Program-made: the position numbers and the translations under genes
Shown here: positions 33,190-42,722 of the stretch, in pieces
Layout of the letters: the number at the start of each line of letters is the position of its first letter
How positions within the stretch are numbered: the stretch's first letter is position 1
Notes under the pieces: generated by a model
The model's input: the letters and a program-made list of their open reading frames with translations, nothing else
Database searches by the model: none
Told to the model about the DNA's origin: nothing
Assembly (NCBI GenBank): GCA_023663945.1
Contig: JAMPGL010000008.1
Span: forward strand, 1-64,000
Origin: Lachnospiraceae bacterium
GTDB lineage: Bacteria > Bacillota > Clostridia > Lachnospirales > Lachnospiraceae
Reading direction: 5' to 3'
Length of the DNA: 64,000 nucleotides

Positions 33190-34377
33190 ATGAAAATAGT
33201 ATATCAAGATATGCCGTTGATCACAGAGGAGGAAGTGAAGGACGCGCTTTCCTTTTCCAAGGAGCAGGTGGTGCGGAATCTTCCGCAGTTTACAGAGAAG
33301 TTTCAAAAGGCATACAGTGAAAACGGCTTTTATCAGCCGATAGACAATAATTACTGGACTACCGGGTTTTGGACTGGGGAAATCTGGCTTGCATATGAGC
33401 ATGCTTTGGAAAACAAAGACCCGGATGCGGAAAAACTGCGAAATGCCGGAGAGATTCAGGTAAAGAGCTTTTTAAACCGGATTGACCAAAAGATAGAGGT
33501 GGATCACCACGACATGGGATTTTTGTACTCCCCTTCCTGCGTGGCGGCATATAAGCTGACGGGAAACAGGCTGGCAAGGGAGGCGGCAGTCAAAGCGGCG
33601 GATCAATTGATCACGAGGTATCATCCGGTAGGAGAATTTATTCAGGCTTGGGGATCTATGGATGAGCCGGAAAATTATCGGCTGATCATCGACTGTCTTT
33701 TAAACCTCCCGCTGCTTTATTGGGCTTCGGAGGAGACCGGAGATGAGAAATACCGGCAGATTGCCGAAAAGCATATCCATACTGCGGTTAAGAATGTGAT
33801 CCGGGAGGACTATTCTACCTGGCATACATTTTTCTTTAATATGGAGACAGGCGCCCCCGACCACGGCGCTACCTGCCAAGGATACCGGGACGGCTCTGCG
33901 TGGGCGCGGGGGCAGGCATGGGGGATTTATGGATGCGCCCTGGCATATAAATATACCGGCTGCAAAGAGTATATTGAACTTTTCCGCGGGGTAACGCAGT
34001 ACTTTTTGGAACATCTGCCTAAAGATATGGTTCCTTTTTGGGACTTGGAATTTACGGATGGAGATGAACAGCCCAGAGATTCCTCGTCTGCATCCATAGC
34101 GGCGTGCGGCATGTTGGAAATGATTAAGTATATGGATAAGGAAGAGGCGGAAATTTACGAGAAGTACGCCAGACAGCTGATGAAGTCTTTGTATAGTGGT
34201 TATGCGGTAAAAAATCCGGAGCAGTCCAATGGTCTGGTGCTGCACAGCACTTACTCCAATCATTCCCCGTATAATACCTGCAATCATTACGGCGTGGATG
34301 AATGTAATTCCTGGGGGGACTATTTTTATATGGAGGCAATGACAAGACTCCATAAGGACTGGAACTTATATTGGTGA
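33190..34377 (+). CDS. GH88 unsaturated glucuronyl hydrolase
   Basis: This 395-residue cytoplasmic enzyme removes the unsaturated uronic acid left by polysaccharide lyases. It is an (alpha/alpha)6 barrel with VDHHDMGFLYSPSC (D108) and LIIDCLLNLPL (D168), matching the two catalytic Asp residues of Bacillus UGL in identity and spacing, plus SAWARGQAWGIYG. There is no signal peptide. ATG 33190 follows TTGGAGG; an upstream GTG (33121) has no ribosome site. Its presence implies that the imported sugars are lyase products such as those of the heparinase-like protein. Confidence 0.92.
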   Translation: MKIVYQDMPLITEEEVKDALSFSKEQVVRNLPQFTEKFQKAYSENGFYQPIDNNYWTTGFWTGEIWLAYEHALENKDPDAEKLRNAGEIQVKSFLNRIDQKIEVDHHDMGFLYSPSCVAAYKLTGNRLAREAAVKAADQLITRYHPVGEFIQAWGSMDEPENYRLIIDCLLNLPLLYWASEETGDEKYRQIAEKHIHTAVKNVIREDYSTWHTFFFNMETGAPDHGATCQGYRDGSAWARGQAWGIYGCALAYKYTGCKEYIELFRGVTQYFLEHLPKDMVPFWDLEFTDGDEQPRDSSSASIAACGMLEMIKYMDKEEAEIYEKYARQLMKSLYSGYAVKNPEQSNGLVLHSTYSNHSPYNTCNHYGVDECNSWGDYFYMEAMTRLHKDWNLYW

Positions 34378-34391
34378 CGGGAGGAAGGAAC

Positions 34392-36116
34392 ATGAGAACG
34401 GATTGGGAAGGAAAACTTAGAGGAAAAGAGGATTTCAGGGAGCTTTTGATGGAGCTTCTTAAGCCTCTGCTCCCGTATTACAGTGAGGGCGGCGCGGAAC
34501 TTATTCTCGGCGTAACGGCGACCAACTATGACCAGAAGGCCATCCGGCTTGAGGCATTTTCCCGACCCTTATGGGGACTGGTTCCCTATTGGGCGGGAGG
34601 GGGTCAGGCTCCGGAATTTGAAGCAATTTATCAAAAGGGGCTGGCAAGCGGAACCGACCCGGAGAGCGCGGAGTATTGGGGCGGATTTCACGCGTTTGAC
34701 CAGCGGTTTGTGGAGATGGCGGCGATTGCTTACGGGCTTATCTTAGCGCCGGAGAAGCTGTGGAACCCCTTGAGTGATAGGGCAAAGGATAATCTTGTAA
34801 AGTGGCTTGGCGGAATCAATCAGTATGAGCTTCCAGTCTGCAACTGGGTACTTTTTGCAGTGCTGGTTAATCTGGCTCTGAAAAAGCTGGGCAGGGATTA
34901 TGACGCGGAGAAGCTGGAAAAGTATCTTGCCGGTGCGGAGAGCTTTTATTTAGGGGACGGCTGGTATCAGGATGGCGATTCCGGGCAGAAGGATTATTAT
35001 GTGTCCTTTGCAATCCACTTTTACAGCCTGTTTTACGCAAAAGTGATGAAGGAGGAGGATCCGGAGCGCAGCAGGCGTTATCTGGAACGGGCGGAACTGT
35101 TTGGAAAGCAGTTTATTTATTGGTTTGATGAGGCGGGAGCGGCGCTTCCGTTCGGACGCTCTCTCACTTATCGGTTTTCACAGGTGAGCTTCTTCTGCGC
35201 CTGCCTGATGGCAGGAGCACAGCCCTTTTCCGTCGGCGTTATGAAGGGGCTGATTGTGCGTCATCTCTGTGATTGGATGAAAAAACCGATTTTTGATAGG
35301 AGCGATATTCTTACCGTGGGGTACGGATACCCTAATTTGGTGATGGGAGAGCGTTATAACGGCCCGGGTTCCCCCTATTGGGCGATGAAAACCTTTGCGG
35401 TTCTTATGTTGCCGGATGAGCATCCCTTTTGGCAGGCGGGGGCAGAGCCGCTTCCGGAGCTTTTAGAGCAGAAGGAGCTTCCTTATGCCGATATGCTGAT
35501 TCACCGCTATCCGGGACACGTTTCTGCTTTTGTGCCGGGAAAGTACAGCCCTGCAGGGCATGGGCAGACCCCTTCTAAGTATGCGAAATTTGTCTATGAC
35601 ACAGGGTTTTCTTTCCACGTATCTAAATCCTCTTGGGAGATTCACGAAGCGGCTCCCGACAGTATGCTTGCATTTGTGATTAACGGGTATGTTTATGTGC
35701 GGAGAATCTGTGAGGAGTTTCAAGTATCCGAAAAGGCGGTAGTGTCTAAGTGGAGCCCCTTTGAGGGAATTGTGGTGGAATCGGTCATCATTCCCGATGA
35801 GAGAGGGCATATGCGTAAGCACATCATTGAAAGCAGCCGTGAGTGCACCGCATATGACTGCGGATTCGGCGTGGAGATAGATGTGCCGGAGGAAGAACTT
35901 GGTCAAAATGAGACTTCCGCATGGGTGAGGAATTATTACAGTAATTGTCAAGTGTCATGTATCAGCGGCGCCGGGCAGGGGGAGGTCATTATCGCAGATC
36001 CCAATACCAACCTGCTCCATCCCATGTGCAGAATCCCCGCTGTCCGTTATCAAATAGGGAAAGGGAAAAGTGAGATTATCACAGAGGTAAGGGCGGAATA
36101 CCGAAAGCATGACTGA
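34392..36116 (+). CDS. DUF2264 domain protein, probable glycoside hydrolase
   Basis: This 574-residue cytoplasmic protein matches DUF2264 (RPLWGLVPYWAGGG; WYQDGDSGQKDYYVSFAIHF; LPFGRSLTYRF). The N-terminal half looks like an (alpha/alpha) barrel and the rest is beta-rich. From memory, DUF2264 proteins include the GH154 beta-glucuronidases, which would fit a uronate locus, but this assignment needs a CAZy comparison. ATG 34392 is preferred over TTG 34371 because GGGAGGAAGG precedes it. Confidence 0.82.
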   Translation: MRTDWEGKLRGKEDFRELLMELLKPLLPYYSEGGAELILGVTATNYDQKAIRLEAFSRPLWGLVPYWAGGGQAPEFEAIYQKGLASGTDPESAEYWGGFHAFDQRFVEMAAIAYGLILAPEKLWNPLSDRAKDNLVKWLGGINQYELPVCNWVLFAVLVNLALKKLGRDYDAEKLEKYLAGAESFYLGDGWYQDGDSGQKDYYVSFAIHFYSLFYAKVMKEEDPERSRRYLERAELFGKQFIYWFDEAGAALPFGRSLTYRFSQVSFFCACLMAGAQPFSVGVMKGLIVRHLCDWMKKPIFDRSDILTVGYGYPNLVMGERYNGPGSPYWAMKTFAVLMLPDEHPFWQAGAEPLPELLEQKELPYADMLIHRYPGHVSAFVPGKYSPAGHGQTPSKYAKFVYDTGFSFHVSKSSWEIHEAAPDSMLAFVINGYVYVRRICEEFQVSEKAVVSKWSPFEGIVVESVIIPDERGHMRKHIIESSRECTAYDCGFGVEIDVPEEELGQNETSAWVRNYYSNCQVSCISGAGQGEVIIADPNTNLLHPMCRIPAVRYQIGKGKSEIITEVRAEYRKHD

Positions 36117-36136
36117 AAAAGGAGGCGCACAGGGCA

Positions 36137-36751
36137 ATGGCAAGATTGTTTGATTATCAAAATCCGGTATGGAGGTTTATGGGAAGACTGGCGGATTTGT
36201 TCTTTCTCACATTGCTTTGGATTTTGGGAAGCCTTCCGGTGATTACCATTGGAGCCTCAACCACGGCGCTTTATTATGTTGCGCTTAAAATGGTTAAGAA
36301 TCAGGAAGGGTATCTTTGGAAATCCTTTTGGCATTCCTACCGGGAAAACCTAGGGATTGCAACGGGAATCTGGTGCGTGATGCTGTTAGCGGGAGGTATT
36401 TTTGCAGGCGGCTTTGCATACGTTTTCCGGATGGAAACTGTGGCGGCATCCTTTTTCTTCTGGTGGCTGTTACTGCTTGCACTGCTGTATCTGTTTGTGC
36501 TTACTCTGGTCTTTCCCCTTACGGCGCGGCTGGATGCCGGAATAGGCAGGCTGCTTGGAATGACGTTTATGACTGCCGTGAAAAACTTTTCCTGGGTGAT
36601 GCTGATGCTTGTGATTACGCTGTGTGTGCTGGCGCTTGGGATTTTTGTGTTTTGGCCGCTTCTTCTTTTGGGGGCGGGCGTGATTGCTTACGCACACGCG
36701 CTGATTTTGGTTCATGTGATTTTTCCGAAATATAATTGGAACAATATCTGA
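36137..36751 (+). CDS. YesL/DUF624 membrane protein
   Basis: This 204-residue protein has about five membrane helices and the DUF624 N-terminus (FDYQNPVWRFMGRLADLFFL). Family members sit in YesMN-controlled pectin and sugar ABC loci in Bacillus and relatives; the function is unknown, possibly transporter assembly or signalling. AAAGGAGG precedes the ATG at 11 bases. It lies inside the operon. Confidence 0.88.
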   Translation: MARLFDYQNPVWRFMGRLADLFFLTLLWILGSLPVITIGASTTALYYVALKMVKNQEGYLWKSFWHSYRENLGIATGIWCVMLLAGGIFAGGFAYVFRMETVAASFFFWWLLLLALLYLFVLTLVFPLTARLDAGIGRLLGMTFMTAVKNFSWVMLMLVITLCVLALGIFVFWPLLLLGAGVIAYAHALILVHVIFPKYNWNNI

Positions 36752-36815
36752 TGCTTTGCCTGCTTGCGGCGGGGCATCTGGTCAGAAAATAGGAAGATAA
36801 GAGAGGGTGATAATT

Positions 36816-37619
36816 ATGGCGGTACTGGCGCTTAAGGTTTTGGATCAAAGCGGGAAGACAATCTGCGTGAGCAGAGGAGAGGATCAGGTAAGTCTGGTGT
36901 GCACGGCGGAATACCATGAGGGTGACAGAATTGTGCTGGAAACCTCCGAAAAGAATGTGCACATATGGCTTCAGGCAGATGATGCGCTGGGAGCTTCCCT
37001 GTGCTATGTGACAGATAACGTATCTTACGAGATTCCTTTTGGGGAAAAGAGAATCTGCTATTCGCCAAAGGTTTTTTCGGGGAACCGGCATTACTTATAT
37101 GCGCGGTGCGCAAGGGAGGATGAGGTTTATGCCTATAGAAATCTGGCATTAAATGTGTGCGACCAGCATGGGGATACTCATTGTTATCCTCACGCCTCTG
37201 CCAATGTGGAGACAAGAGGGGAATCGGTCTTTGCCGCCCGCAATGCCATTGACGGAGTCTGCGAAAACCGCTCTCACGGAGAGTGGCCTTATGAATCCTG
37301 GGGAATCAACATGCAGGATGATGCGGAGATGACGGTGGATTTTGGGCGCATGGTAGAAGCGGACCGCATTGTGCTCTATACACGGTCGGATTTTCCGCAC
37401 GACAACTGGTGGAGACAGGTGACGCTGACATTTTCAGATGGAACACAGATTCAGTGGGACTTGGAAAAGAGCAGACTTCCTCATGTTTTGACTTTTCCAT
37501 CAAAGAGAATTACCTGGGTGAAGCTGGAAAAGCTGATTAAGGCGGATGACCCTTCTCCGTTTCCAGCGCTGAGTCAGATTGAGGTGTACGGGAGAGATGC
37601 CGGTAAGGAGCAGGAATAA
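36816..37619 (+). CDS. Carbohydrate-binding (discoidin-like) protein
   Basis: This 267-residue protein has an N-terminal beta domain (ALKVLDQSGKTICVSRGEDQ) and a C-terminal F5/8-type C (galactose-binding-like) domain from about 120 (ASANVETRGESVFAARNAIDG; WGINMQDDAEMTVDFG). There is no signal peptide, so it works in the cytoplasm, perhaps binding or presenting sugar chains to the enzymes of the locus. ATG 36816 is preferred over GTG 36807. A similar arrangement in known loci is not familiar to me. Confidence 0.6.
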   Translation: MAVLALKVLDQSGKTICVSRGEDQVSLVCTAEYHEGDRIVLETSEKNVHIWLQADDALGASLCYVTDNVSYEIPFGEKRICYSPKVFSGNRHYLYARCAREDEVYAYRNLALNVCDQHGDTHCYPHASANVETRGESVFAARNAIDGVCENRSHGEWPYESWGINMQDDAEMTVDFGRMVEADRIVLYTRSDFPHDNWWRQVTLTFSDGTQIQWDLEKSRLPHVLTFPSKRITWVKLEKLIKADDPSPFPALSQIEVYGRDAGKEQE

Positions 37620-37647
37620 TAGAAAGGATGCCAAAGGAGGAGGAAAA

Positions 37648-37959
37648 TTGATAAAAGGATTTAAGATGAAGCTTTTTCCGGGGCAGGAGGAAGAATATGA
37701 GCGCCGTCATAATCTCCTGTGGGATGAAATGAAAGAGATGATTCACGAGTACGGCGGGAAAAATTACTCTATTTTTCTGGACCGGGAAACCAATGTGCTG
37801 TTCGGTTATTTAGAAGTTGAGGACGAGGCAAGGTGGGCGGAAAGCGCGCAGACGGAAATCTGCCGGAAATGGTGGGATTATATGGCAGACATTATGGAGA
37901 CCAATGAGGATAACAGCCCTGTGAGCGTGGATCTGCAGAGAGTATTTCATTTGGATTAA
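37648..37959 (+). CDS. rhaM: L-rhamnose mutarotase family protein
   Basis: This 103-residue enzyme interconverts sugar anomers. It matches E. coli RhaM along its length: EEYERRHNLLWDEM with the active-site His, NYSIFLD, CRKWWDYMADIM and DNSPVS. The start is TTG 37648 after AAAGGAGGAGG, because the family begins at the KGFKMKLFPG segment. Rhamnose is the expected substrate; related uronic acid sugars remain possible. A hairpin follows and ends the operon. Confidence 0.9.
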   Translation: MIKGFKMKLFPGQEEEYERRHNLLWDEMKEMIHEYGGKNYSIFLDRETNVLFGYLEVEDEARWAESAQTEICRKWWDYMADIMETNEDNSPVSVDLQRVFHLD

Positions 37960-37967
37960 GAGATGGC

Positions 37968-37993
37968 AAAGGGACAAGGAGACTTGTCCCTTT
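37968..37993 (+). terminator. Terminator of the glycan operon
   Basis: AAAGGGACAAG (37968-37978) and CTTGTCCCTTT (37983-37993) form an 11-bp stem with a GAGA loop and a short T-run inside the stem end. Confidence 0.75.
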
Positions 37994-38035
37994 GGCGTTG
38001 GAGGGCTTATTTATATTGCTTTGAGGAGGAGAACT

Positions 38036-38068
38036 ATGATGAAAATAATTGTAATCGGAGGACGCTAA
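38036..38068 (+). pseudogene. Start fragment of an FAD-dependent oxidoreductase
   Basis: After a good ribosome site (GAGGAGGAG), ATG 38036 reads MMKIIVIGGR and then TAA. MMKIIVIGG is the usual opening of CoA-disulfide reductase type flavoproteins, with the dinucleotide-binding Gly-rich turn just begun. The rest is missing, so this looks like the stub left when the gene was lost or replaced by the next one. Confidence 0.5.
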
Positions 38069-38196
38069 TGCTATAATTAAGTTGAAAAGTTGGCTTGATT
38101 TTGAATGAAATAGGATAAAGACGACTGGAAAAGAAATAATAAATATAGATTTTTAGAGGCATGGATGCTGTGAATGTTCATAGAAAGAGGAAATAG

Positions 38197-39623
38197 ATGA
38201 ACCTTACAAATATGACAATTAAAGAAATGTGCACAACAACAGAAAAGCAGTTATTTGATCGTAAAAGCGCCAAAATTGATGCAAAGGCAATTGTTGCTCC
38301 GATGATTGCTTTTGCAAATGCGGATGGAGGTCTGCTGGTGATAGGAATAGAGGACAATGGTGAAATCACGGGAATTGACGACTTCATTAAAAATGTAAAT
38401 GAGATTCTTAGAGCTCCTTTTGATTTTTGCCAGCCATCTATTTTAATTGAAACAGAAACGGTAGGCTGCATGGATAGTAAAGGCAGAGAGAACCATATAT
38501 TGTTAATACGTGTTCCGCAAAGCAGTGAACTTCATGCCAGCCACCGGGATGAAGTGTTTTTGAGGATTGGAGATAAATCAAAGAAACTTTCTTTTGATGA
38601 AAGATTACAGTTAATGTATGCCAAGGGTGCAAGGTATTATGAAAATGAGCCAGTATACGGCAGTACTATTGACGACATTGATATGTCGGCAGTTGCAGAG
38701 TACTGCCATAAAATTGGTTATGGAAAATCACCGGAAGTATATATGAGACAAAATAAAAAATATATTGTTGATGTCAACGGACGTAAGGAAATGAGCGGTG
38801 CTGCGATTTTGCTTTTTGGAAAAAATCCGCAGTTATTTTTTGAACGTGCCAGAATACGTTTTATACGATATGAAGGTACAGAAGTTAAGGTCGGCGCAGA
38901 GATGAATGTGATTAAAGATAAGATTTTTGAAGGGCGCGTTCTGGAACTGGTAGAAAAACGATTGAATTTGTAAGAAGTCAGATAAGAGAACATACTTATT
39001 TAGGACCGGATGCCCGATTTGTTACTGAGCCCGAGTATCCGGAATTTGTTTGGAAGGAACTTATTGTGAATGCGGTTGCGCATCGCGATTACAGTATTAA
39101 AGGTACTGACATTCAGATAAAAATGTTTGATGATCATATGACAGTGGAAAGTCCGGGAACACTTCCGGGAATAGTCCGTTTAAATAACATGAGAGAGATT
39201 CATTTTTCAAGAAATCCGAAAATTGCCAGCTTGCTTCATGAATACGAGTATGTACGTGAATTTGGTGAGGGCATTGACCGTATGTATTTTGAAATGGAAC
39301 AGGCGGGATTGCCAGAGCCCCAATATAGTACAGAAGCTTTTATGGTATATGCGACAATAAAAAACAAAAAATATTTAAATAGTAACAGTCTGAGTAACAC
39401 CCAAGACAACACCCAAGACAACACCCAAGACAACACCCAAGACAAAATTTTAGAGTATTGCAAAGTACCGCGAAGTAAGGTTGAAATTACTGCATTTTTA
39501 GGGTATAAAGATGCCAGAAGCGTTGCTAAAAACTATTTAAGGCCTCTTGTTCAGGCTGGAAAATTGGCAATGACAATTCCTGATAAGCCAACCAGCAGAA
39601 ATCAAAAATATGTGATTAACTGA
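38197..39623 (+). pseudogene. AlbA_2/RecG-like ATP-binding protein, frameshifted
   Basis: The first frame (38197-38973) encodes an AlbA_2 (Schlafen-type) domain, with ESxxEFK replaced by LFDRKSAK and VAPMIAFANADGGLLVIGIED. The second (to 39623) encodes the C-terminal HATPase-like half (KELIVNAVAHRDYSIKG; VESPGTLPGIVR; REFGEGIDRMYFEME) and a wHTH tail. Adding one A to the five-A run at 38954-38958 joins them as VEKTIEFVRSQIREHTYLG, so it is one gene with a single-base loss. It may be dead, phase-variable or a sequencing error. The tail holds four NTQD repeats. Confidence 0.85.
39396..39443 (+). repeat. 12-bp tandem repeat, four identical copies
   Basis: AACACCCAAGAC occurs four times without change and encodes (NTQD)4 in the linker before the C-terminal winged helix of the frameshifted gene. 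The period is in frame, so copy changes alter only linker length. Confidence 0.95.
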
Positions 39624-39649
39624 TTCTGCAAATAAAGATTATAGTCAAA

Positions 39650-41029
39650 TCACCGCACAAACAGGCGTATCAGACTGCCGTAAAATTTATTATAGGGCTG
39701 ATAACGCATAGGCAGATCCAAGAAGGTCTTCTTATCCACAATGCTCTTTCGATGGGAAAAGGCATCAAATCCGCATTTTCCGTGATAAGAGCCGATACCG
39801 CTTTCGCCCACGCCTCCAAAGCCCATTTGGCTGGTGGCAAGGTGAATCAGGGTGTCGTTAATGCAGCCGCCTCCAAATTGAATGCGCTCCTTTACAAACC
39901 GAATCTTCTGCCGGTTGGAAGAAAAGTGGTAGAGCGCCAGAGGAGAAGGCAGGGAATTGATTTTGGCGGCAGCTTCCTCAAGATTTTGAAAGGTCAAAAC
40001 GGGAAGGAGCGGTCCAAAGATTTCTTCCTGCATAATAGGATCCTGCCAAGTAACCCGGTCCAAAATTGTGGGAGCAATCTGCAGGGTCTGGGGGTCTGAT
40101 TCACCGCCATAGACAACTTTGCTTCGGTCAATCAGACCGCACAGCCGGTCAAAATGTTTTTGATTCACAATCTTTCCATAATTGGGATTTTGAAGAGCAT
40201 TTCCGCCGTATTGTTTTTGGATTTGCGCTTGGAGCTCTTTTATCAGATTTTCACGGATGTTTTCTGCGCAATAAATGTAGTCCGGCGCAACGCAGGTTTG
40301 TCCGCAATTGATAAACTTGCCGAATACGATTCTGCGGGCGGCAAGCTTAATATCTGCCGTCTCGTCCACAAGGCAGGGGCTTTTGCCGCCAAGTTCCAAG
40401 GTGACGGGAATCAGACGCTCCGATGCCTTGCACATCACTTTTTTGCCTACGGATTTACTTCCGGTAAAGAAAATATAATCGAAAGGAGCGTCCATCAGTG
40501 CAGTGTTTTCTGCACGTCCGCCGGTGATAACGGTTACAAGCTCCGGCGAAAAGCAGGAGGAAATTAGTTTTTGAATCTGGTCGGAGACGGCAGGGGCATA
40601 AGCACTGGGCTTAATCACTGCGGTGTTTCCGGCGGCAATGGCGTCTGCTAAAGGTTCTAAGGATAATAACAGGGGATAATTCCACGGGCTCATAATGAGA
40701 ACGCTGCCGTAGGGAACAGGTTTTACAAAACTGTGGGAAAAGGTCTGCCCTAAGGGCGTGTGAACCCGATGCTCCTTTGCATAGCCTGCCACATGGCGCA
40801 GAAGATAGCGGATTTCGCTTTTGATAAGGGCGATTTCGCACATATAGCCCTCCTGAGCGCTTTTGCCCAGATCTTTTTTTAGTGCGGTAAGCAGAGCTTC
40901 TTCATTGGTTTCCAGCCCGCGGAGCAGTGCGTTGAGCGCCGTTTTTCTGGCACGAATGGGCAGGGTGGCGCCGGAAGAGAAATATTCTTTTTGCTTTTTT
41001 ATAATTGCTTCTATTTTTACCGAATCCAT
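39650..41029 (-). CDS. Aldehyde dehydrogenase (class 3-like)
   Basis: This 459-residue NAD(P)-dependent enzyme oxidises aldehydes to acids. Key features are SPWNYPLLLSLEPLADAI, the catalytic Glu in VTLELGGKSP and the catalytic Cys in FGKFINCGQTCVAP. The C-terminus has hydrophobic residues as in fatty aldehyde dehydrogenases. The ribosome site GGAGGT lies inside the end of the upstream alcohol dehydrogenase gene, 1 base apart, so both form an operon under MarR. Confidence 0.93.
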   Translation of the reverse strand: MDSVKIEAIIKKQKEYFSSGATLPIRARKTALNALLRGLETNEEALLTALKKDLGKSAQEGYMCEIALIKSEIRYLLRHVAGYAKEHRVHTPLGQTFSHSFVKPVPYGSVLIMSPWNYPLLLSLEPLADAIAAGNTAVIKPSAYAPAVSDQIQKLISSCFSPELVTVITGGRAENTALMDAPFDYIFFTGSKSVGKKVMCKASERLIPVTLELGGKSPCLVDETADIKLAARRIVFGKFINCGQTCVAPDYIYCAENIRENLIKELQAQIQKQYGGNALQNPNYGKIVNQKHFDRLCGLIDRSKVVYGGESDPQTLQIAPTILDRVTWQDPIMQEEIFGPLLPVLTFQNLEEAAAKINSLPSPLALYHFSSNRQKIRFVKERIQFGGGCINDTLIHLATSQMGFGGVGESGIGSYHGKCGFDAFSHRKSIVDKKTFLDLPMRYQPYNKFYGSLIRLFVR

Positions 41030-41030
41030 G

Positions 41031-42227
41031 TTAACAACATACCTCCTGATAAATTACTTCCAGTTCCTTAGCATCCCACAAAACGGGCACCGGGTAAAGC
41101 GGGTTTGCCTCCTTATCGGCATGAGAAGCCAAAAGCGGGATGTCTTCTTTACGGACAGCGTCAATATGACAGGGGATGTCGTAAAGGCGGTTCTTTTCTT
41201 CGATAGCGCTGATAAACCGCTCGGCAAGAATATTATCCCCTTCTTCGGGAGTTCCAAGCCCGGCACAGACGGCAAGCTTTGCAAGCTTTTTCCAGACGGC
41301 GCTGCCATAGCGTTTTAAAACAAGGGGAAGCAGTACGGCGTTAGTCCAGCCGTGGGGCAGGTCATATTGACCGCTGAGACTATGGGAAACAGCATGGATA
41401 TAGCCCACGTAAGAGCGGGTAAACGCCCTGCCGGCATAATGGGAAGCTTTCAGCATGGCGCGTTCCGCAGTAACGGTCTCGTGGCGCACAGCGGTGTCAA
41501 AATTTTCAAAAATAAGTTTGACGGCTGTCTCCGCATCCGCCCTTGTCTGACGGGTGGTAGATCTGCCGATATAAGCTTCCACAGCATGGGTTAAGGCATC
41601 AAGCCCGGTGGATGCCGCAATGGAGACTGGCAGAGTGTGAATGGTGGAAGGGTCTAAAACAGCGTATTTAGGAATCAGAGGGAAATCATTGATGGTAAAT
41701 TTGTGGCGGGTGTCGGCGTCAATCAACACGGCGGCAAGGGTGGTTTCGCTTCCGGTTCCAGCAGTGGTGGGAATTGCAATCAGTACCGGAAGTTTCCGGT
41801 GAACCTTCAAAATCCCGGCAAGCTTTTCTAAGGGTTTGTCCGGTCTTGCAAGCATAACGCCCACGGCTTTGGCAAGATCCATGGGGGAGCCTCCGCCAAA
41901 GGCAATCAGCCCATCGCACTGATTTTTCCGGTAATAGGCGGAAGCCTGCCGGGCAAGGGCAGTGGTGGGATTGGGAAATGCTCCGTCGAACAGCGCATAA
42001 TCCGTGCCGCTTTGAGTAAGGGATTTTTGCAGACCATCAACAGCGCCGATAGAAGAAAGCGTCTGGTCGGTAATGATGAGAGGCTTGACGACAGCTTCTT
42101 TTTTCAAAATTTCAGGTATTTCTGAAATATGCTCCCGGACTTCCGGATTTCGGTAGGGAAGTACGGGGAGGGCAATGCGGAATGCGGTCTGAAAACAACG
42201 GCAGTATATCTTTTTGAAAATATTCAT
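41031..42227 (-). CDS. Iron-containing alcohol dehydrogenase
   Basis: This 398-residue group III dehydrogenase interconverts alcohols and aldehydes with NAD(P). It shows GGGSPMDLAKAVGVM in the nucleotide-binding part and metal-ligand His residues in YVGYIHAVSHSLSGQYDLPHG. The start overlaps the MarR gene stop (ATGA), and it precedes the aldehyde dehydrogenase, so the pair can move carbon between alcohol, aldehyde and acid. The physiological substrate is unknown. Confidence 0.94.
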   Translation of the reverse strand: MNIFKKIYCRCFQTAFRIALPVLPYRNPEVREHISEIPEILKKEAVVKPLIITDQTLSSIGAVDGLQKSLTQSGTDYALFDGAFPNPTTALARQASAYYRKNQCDGLIAFGGGSPMDLAKAVGVMLARPDKPLEKLAGILKVHRKLPVLIAIPTTAGTGSETTLAAVLIDADTRHKFTINDFPLIPKYAVLDPSTIHTLPVSIAASTGLDALTHAVEAYIGRSTTRQTRADAETAVKLIFENFDTAVRHETVTAERAMLKASHYAGRAFTRSYVGYIHAVSHSLSGQYDLPHGWTNAVLLPLVLKRYGSAVWKKLAKLAVCAGLGTPEEGDNILAERFISAIEEKNRLYDIPCHIDAVRKEDIPLLASHADKEANPLYPVPVLWDAKELEVIYQEVCC

Positions 42228-42682
42228 TCTAGTTCTTCCTTTCCCTGCAGGTATTGTGACAAATTATCAAGAATGCGATCCATGGTATCATAAAAACCGC
42301 TGCGTTCTTGTTCGGAGAGTCCCCTGCCTCCGGTCATAAGGGCATGCTCTATCCGCTCGTTCATTTTGGACACCAAAATTCTGCCCTTATCGGTCAGATA
42401 GTGTAGCGTGCGGTAGGAGCGTTTGTCCTCCGGAAGCTTACAGCAGACAAGTTCCTTTTGGATAAGCTGGCTGAGGCTCCGGGAAACCGCGGATTTATCT
42501 TCCCGGCAGAGCTTTGTGAGCCGGGCGGCGGTAAGCCCCTCCTGATGCTGACCAAGATAGTATAGGCACATGGTATGGGTGCCCCGCAAGCCAAACTTTT
42601 TCATTTCCATATCTTTTATTTTTTGCAGACAGCGGTTTAGTTCCAGAATGGAGCCTGCAAAGGATTCAAAACGGTTTCTCAT
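42224..42682 (-). CDS. MarR-family transcriptional regulator
   Basis: This 152-residue winged-helix repressor has GLTAARLTKLCREDKSAVSR as the recognition helix and RSYRTLHYLTDKGR as the wing. The ATG giving MRNRFESF is preferred because GGAG lies about 6 bases before it; earlier in-frame TTG and ATG codons have no spaced ribosome site. It heads the operon with the two dehydrogenases and probably represses it through the palindrome at 42723-42744, released by a small phenolic or aldehyde ligand. Confidence 0.92.
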   Translation of the reverse strand: MRNRFESFAGSILELNRCLQKIKDMEMKKFGLRGTHTMCLYYLGQHQEGLTAARLTKLCREDKSAVSRSLSQLIQKELVCCKLPEDKRSYRTLHYLTDKGRILVSKMNERIEHALMTGGRGLSEQERSGFYDTMDRILDNLSQYLQGKEELE

Positions 42683-42722
42683 GGACATCTCCAATTAATC
42701 AATTTTGGGTATTGTAACATAT

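Noticed and set aside
33700-34353. Long minus-strand open frame
   Set aside because: It is antisense to the GH88 gene, whose catalytic residues are intact; no ribosome site or family match.
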